From assembly GCA_003255065.1 (NCBI GenBank), contig QAOA01004025.1, forward strand, positions 257,008 to 321,007: DNA of 64,000 nucleotides, written 5' to 3'. The stretch comes from Cercis canadensis. Its lineage: Eukaryota > Streptophyta > Magnoliopsida > Fabales > Fabaceae. Every line of letters starts with the position of its first letter. The first letter of the stretch is position 1. The notes below the pieces were generated by a model, which searched no databases, had not been told where the DNA came from, and saw nothing but the letters and a program-made list of their open reading frames with translations. Below are positions 21,936-33,877 of the stretch, piece by piece. Both the position numbers and the translations under genes were made by a program.

Positions 21936-23609
21936 AGTACTTATCTTGCTATCTACTTATTTCTGCTCTAGCTTAATTAGGGCATTTGAGCATCTCTTTT
22001 TTGACAACCAGTTCTAAGAAGAGTTCATTTATTTACAATTTGCATATATATCTTTTTAGTGTCAATTTCCTTTAAGAAATGCATGATTTAATAATATATT
22101 TACAACCATATACATGCTTCTGGACTACCAATTACGAATGTATACACACACATAATACTTGATAGCTTCAAGTTATTAAGGTAATTTTGTTATGAATAAA
22201 CTAGTCTCTATACCTAGCAATGCACATACAAGACAATCTGGAACATGCTGTCTTACATAGGAATTACAATGGGAAGTAAGTCATTTGTAAATCTAAGTGT
22301 GTAATTAACCAATCTCTCATTTTGCTTTCTCTCCTTGTTCTTTTACATCTTTTTTCTTAATTTGCTGGTAAATCACTAACTCACTAATCCCTCAATAAAC
22401 TAATTAGTTAAAAAACAAACAATTCAACTTGGATTCATTCAATAATTCAAATCTTTTTGCAATCAAAAATATTTGATAGAAATTCATGTTCAGTTTATTT
22501 ATTCATAAATATAGCACTCTTTTAGCTAGGCTAGCTATGTGCCTTGACTTTTTCAGTTATTATGGCTTTCTTCTCAACTGATAATGATTAATATTGTGAA
22601 GTATAACCTAAGATATTTAAGGAGGTCTAGTTAGATCTAAATCTACTTCATGTACCCAAAAAGAATATATTTAAAAGTGGAGGAGATACAGCAAGAAGTT
22701 AAGCTAAGTTTGATATTATTTCTAAGGGCAATGATATACAGCAAGGGAATTTTCTACCCATGAAATATACATGATCGCAATTATTGCTCGTATGAGGGCC
22801 ACCAACATCAGCAAAGGCTAAAACCTTAGATCCCGTGTTCATATCCAATAAAGTTCCCATTTCTTATTTATAGTTTCATACTTAATTACACATTTCTTCA
22901 AATAGCACTTTATAATGTTTGATGAAATTGTAAACTATATCTTCTTAATAACTTCTAGATGGCTTACCTAAATTGAATAAAATTACATTTTGTCAAATTT
23001 TGATTATATAATATTTCAATTATGTAGGTTTCTCCTAGGACTTCAATTAATGTATATGATGCATGAGTTTACCATCTAATCTTTATATGATGTGTACATA
23101 ATCAAAGATAGTTATGTAGTCAAAGTCAAATTGTCAAAATTACATACTCTCTTGTTTTTATAGGGGCATAGTATACCTACAAGGTACCATAGAATTGTCC
23201 TTCAATTATAGGAAAACCCTTTTGCTACAATTTGCAAAATATTAAAACAAAACTGAAAAAAAAAATGTATTTTTTTTTTATGAGCTAAAAATTTAGGAAT
23301 TGACTAGGTTGTACTAAAATCAAAGGTAGAACTCACGTGGAATGTTTTATCAATAGATTCTTACAGCCCTAAACTTAAGTCATTGAGTAAAGAGTCCATG
23401 TTTCTCACTAACCAAACACTCGTAGGTAGTTTGAATCTGAGTGTGTTTAGATGTTTTAGATTTTATTAATAAGTATATTTTGATATGATTTTTACTTTTT
23501 CAAAACTTTTTAGAGGATTTAAATCTATTCAAAGATCGATATATAATCTTTCGCAACAAATTGAGGTAAGTTTATTGTCCAAATACAATTTTCCGAAGCC
23601 CAATGGAGG
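21936..23609. other. Gene-free spacer before the intact F-box gene
   Basis: AT-rich sequence of about 1.7 kb with only short, meaningless ORFs. I see no RNA gene or clear transposon ends. Confidence 0.5.
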
Positions 23610-23618
23610 TATAAAAAG
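23610..23618 (+). promoter_or_regulatory. TATA box of the intact F-box gene
   Basis: TATAAAAAG, 77 bases before the ATG at 23687, with AGCCCAATGG just upstream. Position and sequence fit a core promoter and a short leader. Confidence 0.6.
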
Positions 23619-23686
23619 GTGTACAACCCGTGGAAGTTTATATCAAAACCCTAGCCGACAGAAGTAGTTTAGCGGCATAGAAATCG

Positions 23687-24802
23687 ATGATGTCAGAGTC
23701 ATCGAGCAAAACCATGGCCGTCACTTTCAAGGAAGAGCTTCCCCAAGGGGTCGTCGAGGACATTCTCACAAGGCTCCCAGTGAAGTCCCTCATTCGCTTC
23801 AAGTCCGTTTCCCACCATTGGTTTGCTTCAATTTCTCATCCTCGCTTCACCAAATTACACTCCAAGAGGTCATCTCAAGATGGTAACAAATTTGAACGTC
23901 GAAAACTTGTTATCCTTAACCCGTTTCGTTTTGAATCTCTAGATTGCATACACTTGCTTGAAAAAATTTTCAAAAGCAAAAATTTTGCTAGAGTTGATCT
24001 TGGTTTCCCATCTGATCACGGTGGCCATATGGCTTCTTGCGATGGCTTGATATGTGTTTTTGTTCACCGATTTGGAACAGCTTTTGATTTATATACTTGG
24101 AACCCAGCAACCAAACTTCACAGGGAAATACCAAGACCTCGATCCACAACGAAACGGAAACACAATTGCTTTGGTATTGGTTATGACCATTCTGCAAAAG
24201 ATTACAAGATTGTTGTTGCACTCTTCGATTTGAATAAGAAAGACATGCCATGGGAGGTCAAGGTGTTTTCACTAAGCACAAGGACATGGACGACAATCAC
24301 AGGGTGGAATAGGGAAGCTGTTAAGCTTCCACAAGCCTCGGGTACTTACTCAAATGGGGCTATTCACTGGATAGTGGAATATGAAAGGAAGAGGAGGGAA
24401 ATCATAGCTTGGGATTTGGCTGCTGAAAAGTTTTATGATGTGGTTCCACCTGCTGTTGCTTCAATAACCTTGTCAAAACTTGACGTTGTAGATGAATGTT
24501 TGAGTGTATCATTTTGTTCTCATGCGAGGAATACTGTTGAGTTGTGGGTGATGAAAAAGTACAATGTGCAGGGGTCTTGGACTAAACTGATACTTCTTCC
24601 TTGGGTTGAAAAGCCAAGCTACTTTTCCTTGTATGCTCCCTTTGATTCTGTGATTGGTGAAGGTTTGCTGTTTGGGTATGACGATTCAGATGTGGACCTA
24701 ACCGTGTACAATCTCAAGAAAGGAATGTACAAAGAAATTTTTCGTTCATGTTATCCGGCTACTTCAGTAGTTGTCAATGTTGAAAGCCTTACTCCTCCAT
24801 AA
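23687..24802 (+). CDS. F-box protein with F-box-associated domain (CPR30-like)
   Basis: Intact single-exon gene of 371 codons. Residues about 17-56 form an F-box (EELPQGVVEDILTRLPVKS, then IRFKSVSHHW), which docks to Skp1 in an SCF ubiquitin ligase. The rest is an FBA-type substrate-binding domain: ASCDGLICVF, TWNPATKLHREIPRP, FGIGYDHSAKDYKIV, GAIHWIVEYERKRR and SWTKLILLPW are family landmarks. The protein would select a target for ubiquitination in cytosol or nucleus; the target is unknown. A second Met three bases on (23690) is an equally good start. The end is unusual: sister copies read VESLTSPYG plus a basic tail, but here VESLTPP is followed at once by TAA, apparently from a one-base insertion. 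It is the only complete member of the local cluster. Confidence 0.9.
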   Translation: MMSESSSKTMAVTFKEELPQGVVEDILTRLPVKSLIRFKSVSHHWFASISHPRFTKLHSKRSSQDGNKFERRKLVILNPFRFESLDCIHLLEKIFKSKNFARVDLGFPSDHGGHMASCDGLICVFVHRFGTAFDLYTWNPATKLHREIPRPRSTTKRKHNCFGIGYDHSAKDYKIVVALFDLNKKDMPWEVKVFSLSTRTWTTITGWNREAVKLPQASGTYSNGAIHWIVEYERKRREIIAWDLAAEKFYDVVPPAVASITLSKLDVVDECLSVSFCSHARNTVELWVMKKYNVQGSWTKLILLPWVEKPSYFSLYAPFDSVIGEGLLFGYDDSDVDLTVYNLKKGMYKEIFRSCYPATSVVVNVESLTPP

Positions 24803-27617
24803 TGGACTTGTTATTGATGGAGCCTTGCTTATCTCCATCCCTATCTGCTTGTGTCTGCACCATAGCTTAATTTGAGTCTTTTTGTTGGAAATAATAATTT
24901 GAAATATATTGGAATATTGATGTATTCGACTTTTAGCTTTTCTTAGTAGTGTCTTAATTATTTGAATAAGTGTTAAATTAAGTTCTAATGTATCTTGTTA
25001 TGTGTGTCTAGAGTCAACCATAAGGGTTAATATTGATGAGTCTAGGAGTCTCAATGCTTTCTATAAACATGAGTGTTGAGTCTTGTATTTATTGGGGTTA
25101 TCCCAAGTTGTGAATCTTTAGTATTTGGAGTTTTTAATGAAAGTAAGTGAAATATTTCCTTTCAAGAACTGCTCTTCCTCTAACAACTTTTGCATTTCTT
25201 TTCTCAGAACAATTGCAGGAAGATTTCCCTTTGCTTTCAGTTATACATGTACCTTTCTTCCAAATTATATTTTATCATTTTAGTATCGTTCCCTTTATGA
25301 CATGTAGTGAATTTCATATAGTTATAAATACATGCTATAGGATATTTTGATATTCACTTGTCCTTGACGATATTGTATGGCATCTTATGCCACGGTAAGA
25401 GCTAAATTTTTTAACTTTCTGCACTTGTTAAACCAGATTAGATATATATACTCACACTCACACACACACAAAAAAAATAAACTAGATTAGCATTGTGAAG
25501 TTGAAAAGGTTTCTGCTATTTATGAAGCTTCAAGCTAGCCATATTTTAAATGGAACTTGATTTCGGCAAATCTTTTCAAATGATTTCTTGAAATTACATC
25601 AAATAAAGTGACATTCCAATTTGAGTTGAACGAGAGGATATATATGAAATTTAATTGCATTAGTATGCCAATGTATATAATAATGATTAATATCATAATG
25701 TATTTCATAACATGGATGATATATTTCTTTTTAGTTTTGCAGGGTACCGAAATGAAAGCAGGAATCCTAATATTCTACCAAATCCTTATTAGATAAGGTA
25801 AAGTATCCATATGATATGAAGGAAATGCCGGTTTATGGTGCTGTTCTGAATGACACTCAGTTTGGTATTGTTTGTTCTTTCTAAAAGTTGAAGATGAAAG
25901 ATATCTATACCTGTATACTCTATATATGACAGCATAGATTTCATAATCATTCAGAGTGCCAAAATGATCTTTATGATAAAAAAATATATAAGAGGTTCGC
26001 TTTGTTGTGCTATATGTCAATGGCGCTTGCTTGATGAGGATTTTAACAAAATACTGCCTTATGCATTAATTAATTAATATGAAACTCAAAATGGTTTCGC
26101 ACAGATTTTGCTAGCGTTTCACATTGCATCATTGACTTCAATGTCCAATTAGATTGCTTTTACAGTTTCATTTGGCTACATTAAGAGAATGTTGAAGTTC
26201 AAATATCTAATTTGTTTCTTTTATCAGAAGTTCAATCTCCTTAGATCATATTCGTTTGATTATTGTAATCAAGTTCTTTTATTCATTTGCATTTTTCTTC
26301 AATTATATGTTATTCAATTCTGGAAATAGAGCAGAACTAGAAAGAAAGAAGAAAAAGCAATTTGCGGATGAACCAGTTAAGGCACTTCATTAATTAGGAC
26401 TCTTATTGATCTATAATTGTTGACAATACTACATATAAGTATCCAATTTAATTGAAATGAATAAAGCAGTATAGTAATTGTGCCTACATATATAGTGCAA
26501 AGATTGCCTGCTAGTGTTAGAGAGGATGCTGGTTCATTGAACCAATTGCGGCTCAATAGCATATGGTTCTGATTCTTTTGAACATATTTGAACAATGAAA
26601 TGAAACAGTCTTGCTTGAATGGAAATTCATTTTTTAAAAGATATCTGTACCAATTATTTGTATGTGTGTTTTATTATTGTAGTAGAAAACTGCATATTAT
26701 TAATCCTAGAGTACTCTTGGTATTGAACATCTTTGAATACCAATTACTTGGGGTCATGTTTGGGAGTTACACTTTTTACTATTTTTTATTTTATTTCAAC
26801 TAATGCCATATATAATTCCAATAAATAAATTTTTCTTAGCCATCTTTGGAATTGGACGTGACTTATATGTATTCATGGCAGAGCCTTGTTGAGTATGAAA
26901 ATGTCACTTCTTTTAATTGAGTCTTCATATGTTGCCTTGCTTGAACCTGAGCCTAGTCTATAAACCTTTATAGATATCTTAAAAAAACACATAAGGCCTA
27001 GCTTAACTTACATTGCACTAACGTTGTCATCAATTTAGCCTTGACATTTGGGTATATATATGTCTCTGTTACTCCATGCAGGTAGAAAGTTTCAAGAAAT
27101 CCTAAAGTTCTTTGGCTAGTTTGGTAGTTCAGGTGAGTGGTTAAAGTTGTATTGAAATGAGCTTGGGGAATTATTGATGTTCAGTGAATTATTTTATAAA
27201 TTATTACGTTTCAAAAAAATATGGAATGGTGAAGGTTATTTCAACTTAAAATTCCATGTCCGATTAAGATCCTATTTTATGAAAAATATCCAGTTATTTG
27301 TAGGTCAACTTATCTTATAACCTTATCAGTAAAACCTTCAAATTAATTTGAACTCTATGATATCGAAGCTGAAATTGAATGAATTGTTGTTGTGAATCTC
27401 TGCTGATTAAAGAAGGAAACTGAATCATGATTCAATTCTCTAAGGAAATTGAATCATGCAACTATTATTAAAATTTACCTAACTAGAATTTTAATCAGAA
27501 TCTAACTCTAAAAAGAAGTATATATATATATATATATATTAGCCACATACGGCTTTGGAAGCCAAGTCAAACGCAATAGAGCAAAAGCAAAGAAATAGTA
27601 CGTAGTCCCAAGAAATC
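24803..27617. other. Gene-free spacer between F-box genes
   Basis: About 2.8 kb of AT-rich DNA with a (CA)n patch near 25455 and a (TA)n run at about 27520-27538. The ORFs are short and lack recognisable domains. No RNA gene is seen. Confidence 0.5.
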
Positions 27618-27632
27618 TTGCATGCATGGTTA

Positions 27633-28735
27633 ATGGCAAGCCTCTCTCTTCCCGAAGAGCTCATTGAGGAGATTTTCACAAGACTTCCTGTTAAGTCTCT
27701 TCTTCGCTTCAAGCCCCTTTCCAACCATTGGCGTGCAACCATCTCTGAATCTTTTTTTGTTAAATCGCACTACAAAAACGCAGTCCAAGACCCCCACAAA
27801 CGAAAATTTCTTGTGATAACCCTACCAAATCTTCTTCAATCCATAGATGGTGAACGTTTATTAGACGAAGGTATCTCTATGGACGATTTTGCTCCATTGG
27901 AGAGGGGTGCTCCCTTGGCTTCTTGCAATGGTTTGTTATGTATTTATATCTTCACCACATGATATATATATATATTTGGAACCCAGCAACCACAATTCAA
28001 AAACATTTCGGTGCTTCTCTCTTTTGGTTTTGGTTATGATCCTTCTACTGATGATTACAAGATTATTAGACACTATGGTTCTTTTAAGTGAGCTGAGGAT
28101 ACTAGTGACAATTCATTGAAGGCTGAGGTCTTTTCCCTTAAGGCAAATACTTGGAGGACAGTTATACACCCCAACTACTATAGCAGTTCATCTTTTGGTG
28201 AAGGTGCCTTCTTGAATGGGGCTTTTCACTGGGTCGTTTGTAGAGTGCCACCTTATATGGAAAACAATAAGAAACCATCATGGTTTCTGATTTGGTTACT
28301 GATAATTATTATGAGGTGGTGTCACCTAATTGTGTTGATTCGGAATTTTGGGAAGTGAAGCTATTAGGAGAATGTTTAGGTGCATTGTTTTATCCTTAAG
28401 AGAAGGATGCTATTGACTTGTGGGTAATGAAAGAATACAATGTGAAGGAGTCTTGGACTAAATTGGCTATCGACCACTTTTTACTGGCTTGAACCTACTA
28501 TTCAGATTAGTGACAGGTGACGTTTTAGTGTTTGAAAGATTAGAAAACGATGTGGAGTTATCTACATACAATCTTGAAAGAGACACAATCCAATATAACA
28601 TTCAGTTCTGATTCGTGTCCTAATTCAGTAGCTGTATATGTGGAAACCCTAGCTTCTCCTTATGGATATCTTCATATTACCGTGGAGCAAACTAGAAAAC
28701 GAAAAAGAATGTTTATTCAAGAACAAACACTTTAA
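27633..28735 (+). pseudogene. F-box/FBA protein gene with frameshifts
   Basis: Starts well: MASLSLPEELIEEIFTRLPV, then a full F-box to about NHWRATISE, then APLASCNGLLCIYIF. The frame breaks near 27957. It resumes in another frame as YIYIWNPATTIQ, shifts again near 28010 (FGFGYDPSTDDYKIIRH), has a stop near 28090, and continues as KAEVFSLKANTWRTV and GAFLNGAFHWVV with further breaks. It ends VAVYVETLASPYG with a basic tail (RKRKRMF) and TAA near 28735. Several independent breaks make a pseudogene more likely than sequencing error. An upstream in-frame ATG at 27618 is a less conserved start. Confidence 0.8.
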
Positions 28736-29631
28736 TATCTATATTCTCTTTTCACTTTTCCCATGTGTTAGGACGATTTACTTAAGTTACTTGTTATTTG
28801 CATGCAATTTAGAGTTACTTCTTGTTACCAACTAGAACTATTTAGACTTGCTAATTACATGAGGTTACATATATATATAAGAGTTTCTAGGAGATACTTT
28901 TATTTTTAGTTTTGTATGTAAGATACTTTTATTTTTGTAATAGCTATGTGCAAAGGCCAGCTTTTTTCTAAGCGATCTTAAGGGCCCCACATCAAATTCT
29001 CTAACTTTGACTAGCTTGAATTATTGCATCCTTATTACCAAGTAAACCCTTAGGATTAATCGAAGCTAAATAACCCATAACTTACAAATTACATACGGTC
29101 AACGTGTTAAAATATTTAGAAGGATCTATAAGGGATTATTTCTCATCTAAACATTCTATTAATAGTAAATGGTTTTAATAAGTAGCACACAATATATTAA
29201 TTGTGTAAAAATATTTTACACTATCAATTGATCAAAATTATACTTTAAAGCATATATGATCTATCATTATTTCAAAAAGCTGGATAAGAGTTGATAGTAT
29301 AAAATGTTTACCAAATTCGTATATGATGATCAATAAACCAAATAAAACCCTACTCTTTCCACAAACAAAATTATACAGTATAAGTCATCTAAAGAAAATA
29401 TGCTATGGAGGTGGTAGAAGAGAGAAATAAGCTGACGAAACATTAATTTGTAATGGTAAGGAACATTTTAATAAAAGCTATGAAAGTATAATTGATCTTA
29501 TGCATTGTACTGATGTGGAGAGTTCTCCAACCACAAAACATGAGCATTGCATATAATTTTAGCATCTAGGCCGAAAAGGAAATCATATGATTTTTTTTTT
29601 TTTTGTGTGTGAATAGAGCAGCACAAATGAT
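28736..29631. other. Gene-free spacer
   Basis: AT-rich sequence with no recognisable gene. A T-run stands at about 29591-29604. Confidence 0.5.
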
Positions 29632-29978
29632 GGGCAAATTGATAAAAAAAAAAAAAAAATACACTTTCCTAAGCTATTTATTGAAATTAAGCACTTTACA
29701 AATTATTTACATAAATAATGCACTTTTGGTCACACTATATGAAAAAGTAGCATTTTTATGAATGTCACACTACACTAGAGTAGCGTGACTTCATTTCCTA
29801 AGAAATTAAAAAAGACAATCACTCTACATCGGAAGTAACATGACACTCATAAAAATGCTATTTTTTCATGTAGTGTGACTATATTTAGAAAATTGTACCA
29901 TTTGTGTAAATAATTAGCAAAATACTCAATTTCAATAAATAATTTATCAAAATTAATTTTTTTTTTATCAATTAACCC
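29632..29978. mobile_element. Foldback MITE of about 350 bp
   Basis: Two arms of roughly 150 bases are inverted copies. The left arm starts GGGCAAATTGATAA; the right arm ends TTATCAATTAACCC. Inner pairs include TATTTATTGAAATT with AATTTCAATAAATA, and TAGCATTTTTATGA with TCATAAAAATGCTA. The RNA of the whole element would fold into one hairpin. It has no coding capacity. AAATG occurs near both ends but is not exactly adjacent, so the target duplication and superfamily are uncertain. Confidence 0.65.
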
Positions 29979-30146
29979 AAATGGTAATCAAGGTTGCATG
30001 AGAATACCATAGGGCTTAGCTTCTACTGTTTTATGGTATAAGCACCTGGACGAATTAAAAGCCACATATCTCCACACAAACTCCAAGAAATATATGTTAT
30101 TTACATTTAGACACCATATATAATAACCAAGGACTCAAGCTCATAT

Positions 30147-31365
30147 AGAGCTGGGTTCATGGGCTGAGCCCAGTGGGCCAGCCCGTTGGGCCCCGATAAA
30201 ATGGTGGGCTGGGTTCCCTAAATGGTGGCCCGTTTAAAACCGGGCCAATTTGGCCCGTGGCCCGATTGGCCCGATTTGTTTTTTTATTATTTTTTTCCAA
30301 CTTTCAATTGCCTTCATTTTAAAATCTGAATGCAATCTCTAACTCAAAAATCAGAATTTCATCTCTCACATTCCACTCTCCCCAAATTTGATTATCTTTC
30401 TATACGGTTCTACTTCTACGGTTCTACCCCTCTCCGCCTCCTTCTCCTCAGTCCTCATTGCCGCATCTCCTTCTCCAGCACCAGCCAACATTTCCCATCT
30501 TTTTCCCCCATGCTCAATATTAGACGAAGTGCTTTGAAGTTTGTTGTTATTAGCACAAAGTAAAGTTGATGGGTATTGTTTCTTCAATATTCTTTGAGGT
30601 TTCTTATGGGTTTCTTAGCTTTGCATGAAGTGGGTATGCTTTATTTTTCATCTATACTGTGATTATTGGGCGAAATCTGTTATTTTTGGACCCCCGCGCT
30701 TAGCGCTGGCATCTTGACTTCAAAAGTTGCTGTTGCTGGGCGCCAGAACCCAGAGCTGGGCGCCAGCACCCCAGCGCTGGGCGCCAGATCCCAGAGCTGA
30801 GCGCCAGCACCCCAGAGGCTATCGCTGGAACCCCAGCGCTGAGCGCCAGCACCCCAGAACCTTCCATCCAGTTGATTTTTCATATTAAGCCTTCAACTAC
30901 AATTTTTCTAATACCCTACCTATAAAAACAATAAAAAGGGATATATTTAGGACATAAATTTGGACTCTCTTATCTTATTATAACATAAGTATATTTTTTT
31001 ATGAACTTTATTAAATCAATCTTAAAAGGACTAGGTAATAAAAGATTTAGTTTCTCTTAAACTTTAGGGTATTAAAAAGGAAATTGTTTATTTGAATTTG
31101 TATTTTGATTACGTATGTTAATATTTGATGTTTCATAATCAATATGTTCTCATATTCTCTAAAAAATAAGCATGGCAAAAAAAAATTAAAAAAAAAAAAG
31201 ATTTTGGCCCGTTATGGCCTGTTATAGCCCGCAGCCCGAGGTGGGCTGGGCTAGACTGAGAAATGGCTGGCCCAATTAGAACCAGGCCACTTTGGCCCAG
31301 CCCGTTTAGGCCCGTGGCCCGATATGGCCATGCCCTAATGGGTTGGGCTGGCCCGTTAGCCAGCT
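30147..31365. mobile_element. hAT-like non-autonomous element with GGCCCG subterminal repeats
   Basis: About 1.2 kb with inverted ends (AGAGCTGG left; AGCTGG read inward from the right). It is flanked by the 7-bp repeat CTCATAT (30140-30146 and 31366-31372), extendable to 8 bp with one mismatch, which suits the 8-bp duplication of hAT elements. Both termini are packed with GGCCCG/GGGCC motifs in opposite orientation, resembling subterminal transposase-binding repeats of hAT elements. The interior has a pyrimidine-rich stretch (30360-30510) and a GC-rich minisatellite. No transposase ORF is present. Confidence 0.65.
30735..30859. repeat. GC-rich 20-21 bp minisatellite inside the hAT-like element
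   Basis: Six degenerate units of the type GCTGGGCGCCAGAACCCAGA, strongly GC-rich in an AT-rich region. The near-palindromic GGCGCC core allows local hairpins. The minus strand is open here (within 30680-30883) and would give a Gly/Ala/Trp-rich repeat peptide, which I do not consider a gene. Confidence 0.8.
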
Positions 31366-31726
31366 CTCATATGCACCAAACTCCCTTACATAAGCCCAAA
31401 ATAATTAAAAAAAATTAATTACCATACTTCTTTATGTATCCTTCACTAAGTTAGAACATTTTAGAAACAAATTATTGAAAGGTCTAATTACAAATTTGAA
31501 TTTAACATTGAATTTAAATTATTTTTATAAAAAATTTCTATAATGCTTTGATCAAACAATATGGTAATATATTTTTTCTATAACCCTTTCATAATACATA
31601 ATGACTTTTTTTAGCAAATATTTTCACCAAGCAACATTAATTTATTTTTTCCATACAAATAATTTTATTTTTTTGCTAATTACAAATAACTTTCAATTTC
31701 AATATAGTTATGTTACTGGAGGAGAG
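31366..31726. other. Spacer before the RPS15A promoter
   Basis: AT-rich sequence with no gene or repeat recognised. Confidence 0.5.
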
Positions 31727-31803
31727 TTGGGCCCAAAAAAATACCCATACCCAATAAGACACTTCTTCTGACCCACAAAGCCCAATTGTCTTCTAAACCC
31801 TAA
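31727..31803 (+). promoter_or_regulatory. Site II and telo-box motifs of the RPS15A promoter
   Basis: TTGGGCCCAA at 31727-31736 and AAGCCCAAT at 31778-31786 contain TGGGCY site II cores on one or both strands. AAACCCTAA at 31795-31803 is a telo-box. Site II plus telo-box just upstream of the transcription start is the standard arrangement in plant ribosomal-protein and other growth-linked genes, where TCP factors act on site II. Confidence 0.75.
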
Positions 31804-32720
31804 ATTTCTTTTTTTAAAAAAAATTCAGTGTGTTTTATATCGTCTTCTCTGCTTTCGTCTAAATTCTTCAACCTTCGCAGCTGCGGCGTCTCTCTGAGGC
31901 TTCTCTGTTCAACACGGTAAGATCTACTTCTTACAGTTTCGAATCCCTCGCGTTTGGTTTCCTAGAAAACATAGGAAACTGAAATTTTTTATCTTGTGTT
32001 TTCTGCGAGCCTAGCATTACGAGGGTTGCTCCAAAAATGGGTGTATGTCGGCTCTAATTGAGTCTAATTTAGGTTTCAAGATGATCATTGGAATGGGTCA
32101 AATGCAATGGATTGCTGTGATTTTGAGCTAAAAGACGTATTGAATTGCAAAATAATAAAAGAAAACTAGTGCTTATGTATTTATGTCTTAGCGACTGAAA
32201 ACTGTGGGCAAAGGTTAGCTTTGCTTTATTTTCCCAGTTATCTTGCAACTTCAGGTTTGCCCAAATGGATTTAGAAGCCTTTGAGTGGCGTTATATGTTG
32301 TATTAGTAAGTTAAAGGAAACCCAACTCGGGCCTTTTTAATATGGGAGTAACTTGGCAGTAGTTTAAAAATTGTCTTTCAACTGGGTTTTTAAGTTAGGT
32401 ATCTTTTTGTCTGTCTTTGAACATGAGAATTAATTGAGTTGGTGATGCTGTAGGCTTCATGGAGTTTTGTGACAGTCATTTGTGTTGTTTGGATGTTGAC
32501 TTATTGGTGTTATGCAATAGCCCGAGATAAACTAGCATTCTATGGAAATTATTGATTAAGTTATGTATCTCCTACCCTAAGGGAAACAAAATGGTTATAC
32601 TTTCGGTTATTTCATGTAAGAACAATGTGATTACTTTGAATTTGGAATCTCTTTTACATCTTGCTGACCTCTGTTTCATATAAGGTCTGAATGCCAATGC
32701 TTTATGTTAGTTATGTCTAA

Positions 32721-33877
<1,157 letters not shown>

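Noticed and set aside
30330-30563. ORF of 77 codons inside the hAT-like element
   Set aside because: It lies in a pyrimidine-rich segment with Ser/Leu-rich low complexity; no transposase motif.
30680-30883. Minus-strand ORF through the GC-rich minisatellite
   Set aside because: An open frame is expected from an in-phase 21-bp repeat; no start context or homology.
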